From: Hominilimicola fabiformis
Lineage (GTDB): Bacteria; Bacillota; Clostridia; UBA1381
Length of the DNA: 64,000 bases
Direction of reading: 5' to 3'
Assembly (NCBI RefSeq): GCF_020687385.1
Contig: NZ_JAJEQM010000013.1
Location: forward strand, 32,823 to 96,822
Shown: positions 24,637 to 35,069 of the stretch, piece after piece
Layout: every line of letters begins with the position of its first letter
How positions within the stretch are numbered: position 1 is the stretch's first letter
The notes under the pieces: generated by a model
Told to the model about the DNA's origin: nothing
Databases searched by the model: none
Seen by the model: only the letters and a program-made list of their open reading frames with translations
Translations under genes and position numbers: made by a program

Positions 24637-25469
24637 TTATAATAAGCGTTTATATATTCCTTTGGTGTCATACCGACATTCTTTTTGAAAGTACGGAAAA
24701 AATGTTCATAGCTTGAATATCCTGTTGCTATCTGCGCTTCCGCAACTGTAAATCCCTCACGAAAAAGTTGTTTTGCCTTTGTCATTCTCTGTAAAATAAT
24801 ATAATTGCTTATTTGCGTATTCGTATGCTTTTTGAAAATTCGTGATATATGATTAGGTGTTAAATAAAACTTTTCTGCAATATCCGTAAGATGAATATTC
24901 TCAACAAGGTGCGCGTTTATATACTTGATAATCTGATTGACCGTTTGCTGCGTTCCTGTAACTCTCTTTTCCACCTCGTCATTTTCAGCGTGAGTATAAA
25001 TCAATCCGTCTATAATTTTCAGAATATCAAAAAATATTGATATTTCAGAAAAGGTATCGTTGTTTTTACAGGCGATAAAATCCTGCATACGATTAAGCAA
25101 TAATGCTTTTTGTTTATCATCAAGAGTAATAACGATAGGTTTTTTTGTATCAGTAAAATAGCTGTATCTTTTATTGCCCGCTATAAAATTTTCAAGCCAT
25201 TCCGTACTGATAGTTATAATATATCGCTTATACTCACAGTCAGGAAGTTGTGTAAACTGATGAATACAATATGACGGTATTATAAGCAGCGAATTTTCTT
25301 TGAGCGGCATTACATTATCACCGAGCAGTATATTTGACAGTGGTGTCAAACTTATATACAATTCAATCGCATTATGCGTATGTGGTGGCATTTGAATTGT
25401 AGGAATTTCATTCCTGTATATCACCTCAAATTTATTTTCAAACGAAGAATATCGGATAGTTTTATTCAT
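24624..25469 (-). CDS. AraC family transcriptional regulator
   Basis: The 281-residue regulator has an N-terminal cupin-like sensing domain (MPPHTHNAIELYISLTPLSN, then ENSLLIIPSYCIHQF). The C-terminal AraC DNA-binding domain is at about 180-278: ENIHLTDIAEKFYLTPNHISRIFKKH and the second helix-turn-helix VAEAQIATGYSSYEHFFRTFKK, ending NVGMTPKEY. GGGGGTGA lies 4 nt before the ATG. It is divergent from the large glycosidase gene, whose promoter has a good -10 (25586-25591) but no proper -35, typical of activator-dependent transcription. Its stop codon lies inside the insertion sequence right end, so the C-terminal two or three residues may have been altered by that insertion. Confidence 0.9.
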   Translation of the reverse strand: MNKTIRYSSFENKFEVIYRNEIPTIQMPPHTHNAIELYISLTPLSNILLGDNVMPLKENSLLIIPSYCIHQFTQLPDCEYKRYIITISTEWLENFIAGNKRYSYFTDTKKPIVITLDDKQKALLLNRMQDFIACKNNDTFSEISIFFDILKIIDGLIYTHAENDEVEKRVTGTQQTVNQIIKYINAHLVENIHLTDIAEKFYLTPNHISRIFKKHTNTQISNYIILQRMTKAKQLFREGFTVAEAQIATGYSSYEHFFRTFKKNVGMTPKEYINAYYNHES

Positions 25470-25585
25470 ACGTTCACCCCCTGCTTTTAGTATATCATAT
25501 TGTGGAAATCAACGCAATATAAAAATGCGTGAATTTATCATAAAACAGGCATTATTTTGACATATACAAAATCAAGATGATGTTG

Positions 25586-25591
25586 TATAAT
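25586..25591 (+). promoter_or_regulatory. -10 box of an activator-type promoter for the glycosidase gene
   Basis: TATAAT lies 44 nt upstream of the start codon. The only TTGACA nearby is 23 nt away, too far for sigma-70, which fits activation by the divergent AraC-type protein. Confidence 0.45.
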
Positions 25592-25634
25592 AAAATTAAC
25601 AATAAATTAAGAAATAATTTAAGGAGGCAGACCT

Positions 25635-28600
25635 ATGAAATCAAAAGTTTTCAAACGTATTTTGTCCGCAATATTATCTATACAGATGATATGCGCATTT
25701 ACTCCGGCTATTGTCTTAAATGCAAACGCGGAAGAATTGCAGATGTATCTCAATGAAGATTTTACATCGGAAAATAACAAATGGACGGGCAAGACAGAAA
25801 ATATGGAAATCTTAACCGACGAGGAAATTCCGTATATGCGCTATACAGCAGCAGACACAGAACAAAAGATTACACGAAAGGTTGACAACACAATTTCCGG
25901 TGGCAGCGTATATGTCGCAGAATTTGATGTAAGATTTTCAGACGCAAATTCGGGTGTTGTAGAATTATACGGCGGCTCGAAGCTTGGCCCTACTGTCATT
26001 TTTGACGGAGAGAAAATAAAAACCAAATATGGTAATCCGTCAAACTACGATACTATGTATCAGGGTGCGGAAGCGAATAAATGGTATAATGTGAAATTTC
26101 TTGCAAACGGAACAACAAGTATGGTCGGCTATACTAAGGCGGCAGGTACAGACGAGAAAGCACAAGCGACAAAATCAGAAAAAGTAATCAGAAATTTAAA
26201 GAATACAATATTTTCACAATTTAATGTTACAAACAAAGTAAACGGCGAAAGCGATATACGCTCCGGCGCGGTTGACGTCAGAAATATGAAAGTATATAAA
26301 CCTGCGCCGACGGAGGTTACTATCGGAGTAACAGACGATATAAGCAAGGTTTCTATTCCTGCCGAGGGAACAACAAAAACAGTAAACTATCTTGTCGCAG
26401 CGGCTTTGTTTAACGGCGTTGATTTATCAAGCTATGAACCGCTGTCAAAAGAATTAGTAAAGTTTGAGCTTTATAATTCAGATGATACAGAAAGTTTACA
26501 GGAGAATTTACCGACAGGCATAACATTAAATCCTGCGACAGGCATTTTAACTGTAAGCTCCGAAGCAGACGCGGGCGAATATAACGTAAGACTTTTAAGC
26601 TATGACGGCGCGGTATATGACAGCAAAAAAATTACCATAGCGCAGGCAGGCTCAGCGGCTTCTGTAAGTCTGATAAATCCAGCTGAAAAACTTCCGATAC
26701 CAAATAACGGTACTGTCAGTACAGAATTTTTTGCACAATGCTATGACAAGGCAGGCAGCGAAGCATATGGAATACCGCTTAAATGGTCGCTTTTAAATGC
26801 TGACGAAACAGAATTAAACGATAGCGGAATAAGCATAGACGAAAACACAGGTGTTATTTCTTCAACTTCATCAGCAGCGGCAAGCTCTTTTAAGGTAAAG
26901 GTTGCATTAAAAGATAATCCAAATGTTTACGGAATTTCAGAAGAAATAGAAACATATAAAATGACTGCTTCTAAAATAGATATAATCGGAGCGGATATGT
27001 TACAAACCGCGTCGCAGGTAAGTGAAACCTATACAATAAAAATATTCGACCAATACGGAGCGGAAATGCCATCAGAGGAATTAAGCGGCTGGAACGCTGA
27101 AAATATGACAGACGGTATCACATTTGAAAACGGAGTGCTGACAGCCGCTGCAAACAGCGACAGCGACGTTATAATTAAGGCAACATCAGGCGATATAACC
27201 GCAAGCAAGACAGTAAGAGTATATAAGCCTGTATTATCAAAAATCGCCGTAGACGGTGATATGTCAATAGAAATACCGAAAAGCGGAAATAAGAGCTTTA
27301 CATATACTGCAAAGGCATACGACCAAAAGGGCGTTGAAATTAAAGATACTGACTTTTCTTGGAGTATGGAAGCATATGACAATAACGGTATAACTTTTGA
27401 CAGCGCAAGTGCGGCAGTAACAGCAGACAGCACAGCAACAGAACAGACTATAACTGTTACCGCTTCAACTGCTGATATAAACGGTAACTTAAAGGTTGTA
27501 GTTACAAAAAATCCGTTTACATACAAGCCTGTTGACGGCGGCTTTGAAATTGATAACGGAAACAAAAATTATACGCGTCCTATATATGCGGCGCATACAA
27601 ACGATAATGGCGAAAACTCGTTCAGATATATCTATTATCTCGGCGACAGACCGAAATTGGTATTATCAAATGCGGGTACAGGCACAAGTTTTTTCCGTTT
27701 CGCTCATATGTTCCTTGGAATAAAGGACGGAAAATGGCTTGATGAAATGAGCAATATAACTGCAAGATATGTAAACGGACACGAGGAATATGTCATAAAA
27801 GACAGTTCCTTTGAGGGTGAAATAAAGCTGACATATACACGCTCGGACAAAATCGACGCTATGCTTGTAAAAGCGGAGCTTCCCGACAGTGTAAAGGATA
27901 AGCTGGTAGTTGCAGCGGCAGGCGGAAACCGAATAGACAGTAAACAGCCTACGGGTGGAAATTCAAGCGCACTTGAATTTAGTCCGTCTGATACAAATTC
28001 AACTGTTCCGACCTTTACTGATAATTCATTCAGTATCACAGGCTCATATGCTACAATAAGCGGCACATCAAATGTAAAAATGAATTATGCCGCAAAGGAC
28101 TCGTCAATGTACAGTTCAGGAGTGGACGCGTTATTAACCTCAACAGCGGCAAATCAACCAATGGTAGTAGGTACGACTGACGGTAATACCGAGAATACAG
28201 TATATATGATGATTACAACGGATAGTCCGTCTGAAAACAAATATTTTAATGAATATCAGACAAACGCAAGAGAAATATTCAATGACAGCGTTAATTATTT
28301 TAAGGGAGTTGCGGAAACTATAAAAATTGATACTCCCGACCCGTACATCAATTCAGCTATGCGCGCTCAGGTTATGGCAATGGATAACATATGGGATAAT
28401 CCTGTTATAACTCACGGGGCAATTGGCTGGCATAACGGACAAGGCGGCTGGCGCGGCGGCTATTGCTTTGTAAATGCAGGCTGGAGCGACAGAATAAAAA
28501 CTAATATTCAAAATTATATTGCAAGACAGGAGAAAGATACAGGAAGAATATGGGCATATCCATCTCACGACGGACGCTATAATATGAGCCTTGTAATGGT

Positions 28601-31265
28601 AGACATTATAATGCAGTATTGGGATTGGACGGGAGATGACGCGTTCTTTTCAGAGGAGGGCGGATATGACTTTATCGCCGGACACCTGAAATTTATGGAC
28701 GATTATATGCAGGTTCCCGGAACAAATTTATATGAAAATTGGCTTGATGCTTGGAATACCGATAATAAATGGAATAACGGCGGCACAGGCTCAATAGCCA
28801 CAGCATATACTTGGAGAGCATATAATACAATGGCAAAAATCGCCGCAAAGCTTGGTAAGACAGACGACGCGGCAGCATATCAGACAAAGGCTGATTTAAT
28901 CAAAAAGGAAATGAACGAGCAGCTTTGGAACGCTGACACAGGCGTATTTGGCGAGGTAAAGGAACGCTTTGGTTACGGCAGACTTAACACCGCGCCTGAT
29001 TTATCTTCAATATACACTCCTGTTGATATGGGTATTGCGACTGATGAGCAGGTATATCAAATGATGAGATTTACCGATTACGCTGTTCCGAGTGTTGCAA
29101 ACTTAGATAAAATTTGGGACAATATAGATTTTAAGTATTCTTCAAACAGACTGCCCGAATATTATTCGAGCGACGGATTGTATGTTGAGGAGGTTATGAA
29201 TAATGCCCTTGCATATTTTGAAAACGGTCAGCGCGAAATGGGAATGAAACAGTTCAGAGCTTGTCTTGTTCCCCTTATGAAAGGAAGCTCGGCAGGTCAG
29301 GGAACTGTTCAGCATATCGTAAAAGCCGATTTATCAAATAATGGTCATATTGACTTTGCAGACTGCACATCCCAATATGCGAGAACAGCAGCAGAGGGTA
29401 TATTCGGAATAAAAGTAAATGTTCCGGACTCAAAAGCTGATATAAAGCCAGGCTTCCCCGCAGATTGGAAATATGCGTCTATAAAAATGGACGCTGTAAG
29501 CTATGACTATAAATACGAAAATAACACAGATAAATTCAGCGTAACATCAAAAGAAAATTTAAGCTATGAAATGCACGTTCCGACAAGAAGCTCAAAAATT
29601 ACAAGCGTTAAGGTAAACGGCACGGAGGTAACAGACTACACTGTTGATAATTTTGTGAATGTAAAAACTCCTGTCGGCAACAGCGCGGTTGTCGAGGTAA
29701 CATACGCAAATGACGAAATCGCAAAAGTAGAAACGGAAGCTGTCGGCGGTAAAAACTCCGATTACACTGTTAAATCAAACGGTAAAATCACAGCGATTTC
29801 AGACCCGCAGAGCTTAATTACAAATACGGACGGTATCGGCACAGATACAATAACAGTAAAATTAGGCGAAAAGTCAGGACATCATACATTCTTTGTTACA
29901 GTAGAGAAAAACGATATGACCGCAGTGTTGCCTGTTGACCTTGAAATTAAGGACGCAGTTGAATTAACCGATATGGAAATTGTTACAGGCGCAAATGCAG
30001 GAATAAAAGTAAAGCTCACAAATAACACTGAAAAACAGCTTACATTAAACGCTGTATTGTCAACCGTAAGCGGAAAAGTTACAGAAGAAAATATAACAAT
30101 AGCTGCAAAAGGCGCAAGCAATGAAATTCTTGTACCGATTGAAAATGAAACCGATTTAACACCCGGCAATAATAAGGTTACAGCAGTTTTAAGCGGAGAT
30201 ATAGACAATACAATTTACGGTGAAATTACCGCTTGGGATTTAAAGGATACCGTAACAAATACTGCGGAGCAGTATCAGACAATATCGCTTGACGGCGTTG
30301 TAAATCAGGATTTGAGAACACTTCACCAAAATACATATGACCTCACTTATGAGGGCAACGAGCATTACAGACTTGAAAGATTTTATTGGTCGTCTGACGC
30401 GGAAAGAACAGTTCTTCCGAACGGACGCGCTTGGTGGGAGCCGAACAGGGGCACGAACGGTGTTCCGAGCAGTCTTAATTTACCGTCAAGCGGCGGTGAA
30501 TATACAACTAATATAGGTGTTCCGTTTAAAATTTCATCATCAGAGGGAAACAATGCGGCGTTTGTATCGCTGTATAATCAGTTCCCCGACAAGATGAATA
30601 TTCCCGTTAATACAGACGGTTCAAAGATTTACTTTATGTTAAGCGTATCTACAAACAATATGCAGAGCAGAATTGAAAACGCGAGAATTACAGTCAATAT
30701 GAAAGACGGAACAAAGGAGATACTTCCGCTTACAAACCCTGATAATATTGACGATTGGCTCAATTATCAGCAATCAAAACCGTATGCGGAAACGGGATAT
30801 GTGCAAATGCTTGGCGACAAGGCACATTCAAATATTCTCGCTCTTGACTTTGGCAAGGTTAATCAAATAGAAAGCGTTGACTTTGAATGTCTTTCAAGCG
30901 AGGTCTTAGCAGGTCTGTTAGGAATAACAGTTGTAAAGGGAGAATTTGAAGAACCGTTCTCGGTTGGTGAAATAGAATTTGACAAAACAGAATTAACCGC
31001 AGGAGAAACAGTTACGGCAACTTCTGCTATAAAAAATAACGGTGAAACGGATATACCCGTAAATATGATGATTGCATTGTATGATGAAAACGGAACTTTA
31101 AAGGAATTGAAAACCGAAAAGCATACAGTAACGGCTAATAGTGCCAACGAATATAGCATTACATATTCAAATTCAGCGATTGAAAGCGGAGATTATATTA
31201 AAGCGTTCTTATGGAACAGTTTAGAGAATATGAAGCCGCTTACAGAAGCAAAGATTTTGCGTTAA
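25635..31265 (+). CDS. Large secreted six-hairpin glycosidase with Ig-like domains
   Basis: This 1876-residue protein begins with a signal peptide (residues 1-32, cleavage near ANA-EE). Residues 38-225 look like a LamG/jelly-roll domain and 230-625 like Ig-like repeats. A beta-sandwich near 628-800 (NYTRPIY, YLGDRPKLVLS) recalls DUF4450 glycosidases. Residues about 900-1215 form an (alpha/alpha)6 barrel: MRAQVMAMDNIWDNP, GWHNGQGGWRGGY, YENWLDAWNTDNKWNNGG. Further beta domains follow, and the last 100 residues end AFLWNSLENMKPLTEAK, a domain also seen in the protease at 58160. No SLH or LPXTG is present, so it is probably secreted. AAGGAGG precedes the ATG. The GH95 gene follows 107 nt later. 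The substrate is unknown, possibly a fucose- or rhamnose-bearing glycan. Confidence 0.75.
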   Translation: MKSKVFKRILSAILSIQMICAFTPAIVLNANAEELQMYLNEDFTSENNKWTGKTENMEILTDEEIPYMRYTAADTEQKITRKVDNTISGGSVYVAEFDVRFSDANSGVVELYGGSKLGPTVIFDGEKIKTKYGNPSNYDTMYQGAEANKWYNVKFLANGTTSMVGYTKAAGTDEKAQATKSEKVIRNLKNTIFSQFNVTNKVNGESDIRSGAVDVRNMKVYKPAPTEVTIGVTDDISKVSIPAEGTTKTVNYLVAAALFNGVDLSSYEPLSKELVKFELYNSDDTESLQENLPTGITLNPATGILTVSSEADAGEYNVRLLSYDGAVYDSKKITIAQAGSAASVSLINPAEKLPIPNNGTVSTEFFAQCYDKAGSEAYGIPLKWSLLNADETELNDSGISIDENTGVISSTSSAAASSFKVKVALKDNPNVYGISEEIETYKMTASKIDIIGADMLQTASQVSETYTIKIFDQYGAEMPSEELSGWNAENMTDGITFENGVLTAAANSDSDVIIKATSGDITASKTVRVYKPVLSKIAVDGDMSIEIPKSGNKSFTYTAKAYDQKGVEIKDTDFSWSMEAYDNNGITFDSASAAVTADSTATEQTITVTASTADINGNLKVVVTKNPFTYKPVDGGFEIDNGNKNYTRPIYAAHTNDNGENSFRYIYYLGDRPKLVLSNAGTGTSFFRFAHMFLGIKDGKWLDEMSNITARYVNGHEEYVIKDSSFEGEIKLTYTRSDKIDAMLVKAELPDSVKDKLVVAAAGGNRIDSKQPTGGNSSALEFSPSDTNSTVPTFTDNSFSITGSYATISGTSNVKMNYAAKDSSMYSSGVDALLTSTAANQPMVVGTTDGNTENTVYMMITTDSPSENKYFNEYQTNAREIFNDSVNYFKGVAETIKIDTPDPYINSAMRAQVMAMDNIWDNPVITHGAIGWHNGQGGWRGGYCFVNAGWSDRIKTNIQNYIARQEKDTGRIWAYPSHDGRYNMSLVMVDIIMQYWDWTGDDAFFSEEGGYDFIAGHLKFMDDYMQVPGTNLYENWLDAWNTDNKWNNGGTGSIATAYTWRAYNTMAKIAAKLGKTDDAAAYQTKADLIKKEMNEQLWNADTGVFGEVKERFGYGRLNTAPDLSSIYTPVDMGIATDEQVYQMMRFTDYAVPSVANLDKIWDNIDFKYSSNRLPEYYSSDGLYVEEVMNNALAYFENGQREMGMKQFRACLVPLMKGSSAGQGTVQHIVKADLSNNGHIDFADCTSQYARTAAEGIFGIKVNVPDSKADIKPGFPADWKYASIKMDAVSYDYKYENNTDKFSVTSKENLSYEMHVPTRSSKITSVKVNGTEVTDYTVDNFVNVKTPVGNSAVVEVTYANDEIAKVETEAVGGKNSDYTVKSNGKITAISDPQSLITNTDGIGTDTITVKLGEKSGHHTFFVTVEKNDMTAVLPVDLEIKDAVELTDMEIVTGANAGIKVKLTNNTEKQLTLNAVLSTVSGKVTEENITIAAKGASNEILVPIENETDLTPGNNKVTAVLSGDIDNTIYGEITAWDLKDTVTNTAEQYQTISLDGVVNQDLRTLHQNTYDLTYEGNEHYRLERFYWSSDAERTVLPNGRAWWEPNRGTNGVPSSLNLPSSGGEYTTNIGVPFKISSSEGNNAAFVSLYNQFPDKMNIPVNTDGSKIYFMLSVSTNNMQSRIENARITVNMKDGTKEILPLTNPDNIDDWLNYQQSKPYAETGYVQMLGDKAHSNILALDFGKVNQIESVDFECLSSEVLAGLLGITVVKGEFEEPFSVGEIEFDKTELTAGETVTATSAIKNNGETDIPVNMMIALYDENGTLKELKTEKHTVTANSANEYSITYSNSAIESGDYIKAFLWNSLENMKPLTEAKILR

Positions 31266-31308
31266 TTCTCTCTCTATATATATGTTAATTCTCTCTCTAT
31301 ATATATTC
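31263..31308 (+). repeat. Tandem 23-bp duplication between glycosidase genes
   Basis: Two adjacent copies of GTTAATTCTCTCTCTATATA plus TAT follow the stop codon. They look like a slippage or unequal-exchange product. Confidence 0.7.
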
Positions 31309-31348
31309 TATAAATGCCAATTCGGAATATTTCGGATTGGCATTTATA
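31309..31348 (+). terminator. Hairpin between the two glycosidase genes
   Basis: TATAAATGCCAAT pairs perfectly with ATTGGCATTTATA around 14 nt. There is no T-run, so it may stabilise the upstream mRNA or reduce read-through instead of terminating fully. Confidence 0.5.
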
Positions 31349-31372
31349 GTATAAGACTTCAAGGAGGATAAT

Positions 31373-33757
31373 ATGAAACTGATAAATAAAAACATAAATG
31401 TAATTACAATGAAATATCCCTCGTCGTGGCATAAAGCCTTGTGGCGCGAGGGTTTGGTGAGCGGTAACGGAAAAATAGGCGCAAATGTGTACGGCGGTAC
31501 AAAACGCGAAAGTGTGCTTATAAATCACAGTGCTTTATGGACGGGTACGGAATGTAATCCTCTCCCTGATATAAGCGGAAGTCTGACAAAGACACGTCAA
31601 GCAATGGATAACAGAGATTTCAATACGGCAAATTGGATTTTAACAAATGCGCTTACAGAAAGCGGATATAACAATGAGCGCGGTTATCCGCTGCCACTTG
31701 CAGAACTTAATATGTCTTTTACAGGCTTTACAGGATTTTCTGATTATCTTCGCGCTGTCAATATGGAAACAGGCGAAGTAAGCTCACAATTTCGTGAAAA
31801 AGATGTGTGGGTAAAAAAAGATTTATTCGTATCACGAAAAGACGATATGATACTTCTTAGAATACAGGCAGATAAGCCTTTTTTGGACGCTGTATTTTCA
31901 TTAGATGTTCCAACAGCTACCGACAGCTCCGACAAAACATATCAATATGTAAAGGAACATAGCCGTACTGAAATAGACAGTAATATTATCATTTATAAAT
32001 CGCTTAATACCAATAAAAAACCATACGGTGCGGCGGTAAAAATCGAAAGTGCTGACGGTGATATTAAAAACATTGAAAATCGTATCAATGTAAATTGTGC
32101 GTCTGATATTCTTATTAAAATAAAGGTGTTTGTAAATGGCTGTCCTGATAAAGACAAGTTGAAATTTGAGAATAACAGCTATGAATATTATCTAAACCGT
32201 CATATTCCACTTCACAGTGCCTTGTATCATAGTGCGGAGCTTAACTTGTTTGAGAACAATGATTTATCGAATGAGGAACTTATGTTAAAAGCGTATAGCG
32301 GCAAATCTCCGAATGAGCTTATCGAAAAACTATGGCGGTACGGGCGGTATTTGTTTATATCGGGAAGTTCTAAGGACGGATTTCCGTTTTCTATGTACGG
32401 CTTATGGTGCGGAGATTATAAGGCTGTATGGAGCCATAATATGGCGAATGAAAATATACAGATGATGTATTGGCATACCAATATCGGCAATCTGGAGGAG
32501 CTTAACAAGGCATTATTAGACTATTATATAAGCAGACTTGACAGCTTTAAGGAGTGCGCCAAAAAACTTTACGGCTGCAATGGTATATTTATTCCGGCAG
32601 GAACAACACCGAATATGCCGCTGCCTTGTCAGCTTGTTCCTGTAATTATAAATTGGACGGGCGCAGCGGGTTGGCTGGCGCAGTATTATTATAAATATTA
32701 TTCCTATACGGGAGATACCGAATATCTGCATAGTGTTGTTTTACCGTTTATGAAAGCGGCGGCGGATTTTTACGAGGATTTTATTGTGTTTGATAAAAAC
32801 GGACATATAAAAATATATCCGAGTGTTTCGCCCGAAAATTCTCCTTTAAATTTTATTCCAAAAGACAATGTTGATATGGCGCACCCTATGACAAGCACGG
32901 TTAATTCCACTATGGATTTGGCGATAATCAAGGAATTGTTTACAAATTTAATAGAGTTATGCGTCGAGCATAATATATACGGCAACAAAATTAAAATATG
33001 GGAAAAAATTGTAAATTCCATTCCCGAATATAGCGTAAATAAAGACGGAGCCGTTAAGGAATGGCAGGACGATGATTTTGAGGACAGGTATTATCACAGG
33101 CATTTATCGCATATATATCCTGTTTTTCCGGGTGATGAAATAACAACAAACGACGATATGGTATCAGTATTTGAAAAGGCGGTTGATTTGAGAGATATTA
33201 GCGCACAAACAGGTTGGTCGCAGGCGCATATGGCGTCAATATATGCAAGATTTAATCGCGGTAATGATGCGATGGACTGCTTAAATAATCTCGTAAGAAG
33301 CTGTATGCAGACTAATTTTTTCACGCTGCATAATGATTGGCGGCGAATGGATTTGTCTTTGGAAATGGACTCTGCTGCTCCTATTCAGCTTGACGCAAGT
33401 ATGGGATATGTAAACGCGGTTCAGGAAATGATTTTGTATTCATCAAAGAAATTGATAAAACTTCTTCCGGCTCTTAGCGATAATATGCAGCACGGAAAAA
33501 TTACAGGCTGGAGATTTGAGGGCGGCACTATTGATATGGAATGGAATATACCTCAAAATGAGTTTAAAGCAGAATTAACAGCAAGCAAAACATTTAATAT
33601 AATAATCGAACTGCCTCCATTTTGCGCGAATAATATGATTTGTAACAGTAAAAATATTATCTCACAAAACGGTAGAACGGTTGAGGTTAAATTAACAAAA
33701 GGTGATAAATTGATTTTAGGTAATAGTGAACGATTTACTAATGTACAGGAGATATGA
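31373..33757 (+). CDS. GH95 family glycosidase (alpha-L-fucosidase type), cytoplasmic
   Basis: The 794-residue protein matches the GH95 layout and size. The N-terminal beta domain has LVSGNGKIGANVYGGTKRESV and LINHSALWTG. The catalytic barrel keeps residues used by GH95 alpha-1,2-L-fucosidases: the Asn pair in NENIQMMYW (usual NINTQMNYW), Glu in PSVSPENSP, and Asp in IQLDASMG (usual FQIDGNFG). HRHLSHIYPVFPGDEI is also typical. It has no signal peptide, so it probably acts inside the cell on imported oligosaccharides. AAGGAGG precedes the ATG. It follows the large secreted glycosidase, suggesting outside cutting followed by inside trimming. Alpha-L-galactosidase specificity also exists in GH95. 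Confidence 0.85.
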   Translation: MKLINKNINVITMKYPSSWHKALWREGLVSGNGKIGANVYGGTKRESVLINHSALWTGTECNPLPDISGSLTKTRQAMDNRDFNTANWILTNALTESGYNNERGYPLPLAELNMSFTGFTGFSDYLRAVNMETGEVSSQFREKDVWVKKDLFVSRKDDMILLRIQADKPFLDAVFSLDVPTATDSSDKTYQYVKEHSRTEIDSNIIIYKSLNTNKKPYGAAVKIESADGDIKNIENRINVNCASDILIKIKVFVNGCPDKDKLKFENNSYEYYLNRHIPLHSALYHSAELNLFENNDLSNEELMLKAYSGKSPNELIEKLWRYGRYLFISGSSKDGFPFSMYGLWCGDYKAVWSHNMANENIQMMYWHTNIGNLEELNKALLDYYISRLDSFKECAKKLYGCNGIFIPAGTTPNMPLPCQLVPVIINWTGAAGWLAQYYYKYYSYTGDTEYLHSVVLPFMKAAADFYEDFIVFDKNGHIKIYPSVSPENSPLNFIPKDNVDMAHPMTSTVNSTMDLAIIKELFTNLIELCVEHNIYGNKIKIWEKIVNSIPEYSVNKDGAVKEWQDDDFEDRYYHRHLSHIYPVFPGDEITTNDDMVSVFEKAVDLRDISAQTGWSQAHMASIYARFNRGNDAMDCLNNLVRSCMQTNFFTLHNDWRRMDLSLEMDSAAPIQLDASMGYVNAVQEMILYSSKKLIKLLPALSDNMQHGKITGWRFEGGTIDMEWNIPQNEFKAELTASKTFNIIIELPPFCANNMICNSKNIISQNGRTVEVKLTKGDKLILGNSERFTNVQEI

Positions 33758-33888
33758 ATAGAGTAAAAAACGAGAAACCCATTTGCAGGTCTGATAAAAA
33801 CTTTATTTATCAAAAAAATAGAATACTCTAATTCTATCTTTGCACCTATCAAGGCGAAAAATGACACTTTAACAGTAAATAACAATGA

Positions 33889-33936
33889 AAGCGTAATATT
33901 GTGTGTATTTATGACACATAGTATTACGCTTTTTTA
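33889..33936 (+). terminator. Terminator after the GH95 gene
   Basis: AAGCGTAATA pairs with TATTACGCTT; the inner loop contains TGTG/CACA, and a T-run follows. The 329-nt gap before the recombinase remnant holds this hairpin and otherwise AT-rich sequence with no gene. Confidence 0.8.
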
Positions 33937-34086
33937 TTTTTATATGGCAGAAATTAAGAATAGTCAATTTTTTTATGATTTTATCTGTAAAATTTCTGTT
34001 ATTTGTGCTTATATAATATATATTTTTTTATCGTGTGCAAATGGTACAAGCCCCCTATCCGTTATCCATAAAGCCGATTTTGAAAT

Positions 34087-35019
34087 TTGATAACTCAAAA
34101 ATTCAAAGTCGGAGGTTATAAAAACAAAAAAAGAATTGCTAATGATAAAGAAAATCATGCAGTTTTTTTAAATGTTCACGAGCCTATTATTGAGCGTGCA
34201 GTTTGGGAAAATTTACAGAATAAACGCAGTACGACAAGAAAGCGCAAAAAGGCAGATGGTGAAAAGAATATGTTTTCGGGTTTGCTGGTATGCGCCGATT
34301 GTTGCAGCAATTTATGGTATCATTTCAATCAGGCAAATCACGATATTAAGTATTTTAACTGTTCAGGATATAATAAAGGCGGCAGAAAGGTTTGCTCATC
34401 AACTCACTATATCCGTGTAGATTTTTTAGAACAAGTTGTATTGGGTGAAATTAGACGATTGACGAAGTTTGCAACACAATATGAAACGGAATTTGCTCAA
34501 ATAGTTATGGGACATTCTATAAAGGCAGCAGAACAGGAGCAGCGAATGAAGCAGAAAGAATTAAACTCTTTGATGGTACGAGAAAAAGAGCTTGATACTC
34601 TTTTTGAAAAAATTTATGAAGATAATGTTTCAGGTAAAATATCTGATGAACGATTTTCAAAGTTATCTGTCAAGTATGATACTGAACAAAAAGAGCTTAA
34701 TATTCGTGTAAAAGAGTTAGAAGATGAACTCGCAAAAAAACAAAACAAGTCTGTTTCGACTGATATGTTTATAACATCTGTCAGGAAATACACAAGAGCA
34801 AGAAAATTGACAACGAAAATGCTGAATGAGTTAATTGAAAAAATAGAAGTCTATCAGGCCGAAGAAATTGACGGTAAACGAATACAACGGTTGAAAATCC
34901 ACTATAACTGTATAGGGAGTATTGATGAGATACCGAATATTGATAAATTACCTGAAAATAATGTATCTGTACACACACGACAAGGTGTAGACATTCACTA
35001 TGCGGCGTGTGCAGGATAA
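34087..35019 (+). pseudogene. Large serine recombinase, N-terminally truncated (TndX/TnpX type)
   Basis: The 310-codon frame covers the recombinase middle and C-terminus only. It has KNKKRIANDKENHAVFLNVHEPIIER (recombinase domain), a zinc ribbon LLVCADCCSNLWYHF...YFNCSGYNKGGRKVCSSTHYI, a long coiled coil (about 155-220), and the C-terminal ARKLTTKMLNELIEKIEVYQAE. The resolvase catalytic domain with its active serine (about 150-200 residues) is missing; a stop codon and unrelated AT-rich DNA lie directly upstream of 34087. The protein is therefore inactive. Such recombinases move Tn4451-like and conjugative elements, so this is probably debris of the element that brought the island. Confidence 0.85.
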
Positions 35020-35021
35020 AT

Positions 35022-35069
35022 AAAAAAAGAGTGTTCTTAAAAAACCGTTCAGGTTCTGTAAAAACACTC
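35022..35069 (-). terminator. Terminator of the tRNA-Leu gene
   Basis: On the minus strand, directly after the tRNA, GAGTGTT pairs with AACACTC and is followed by TTTTTTT. Confidence 0.75.

Noticed and set aside
31263..31308. Tandem CT/TA-rich duplication as a regulatory repeat
   Set aside because: Only two copies are present with no palindrome; simple slippage is sufficient.
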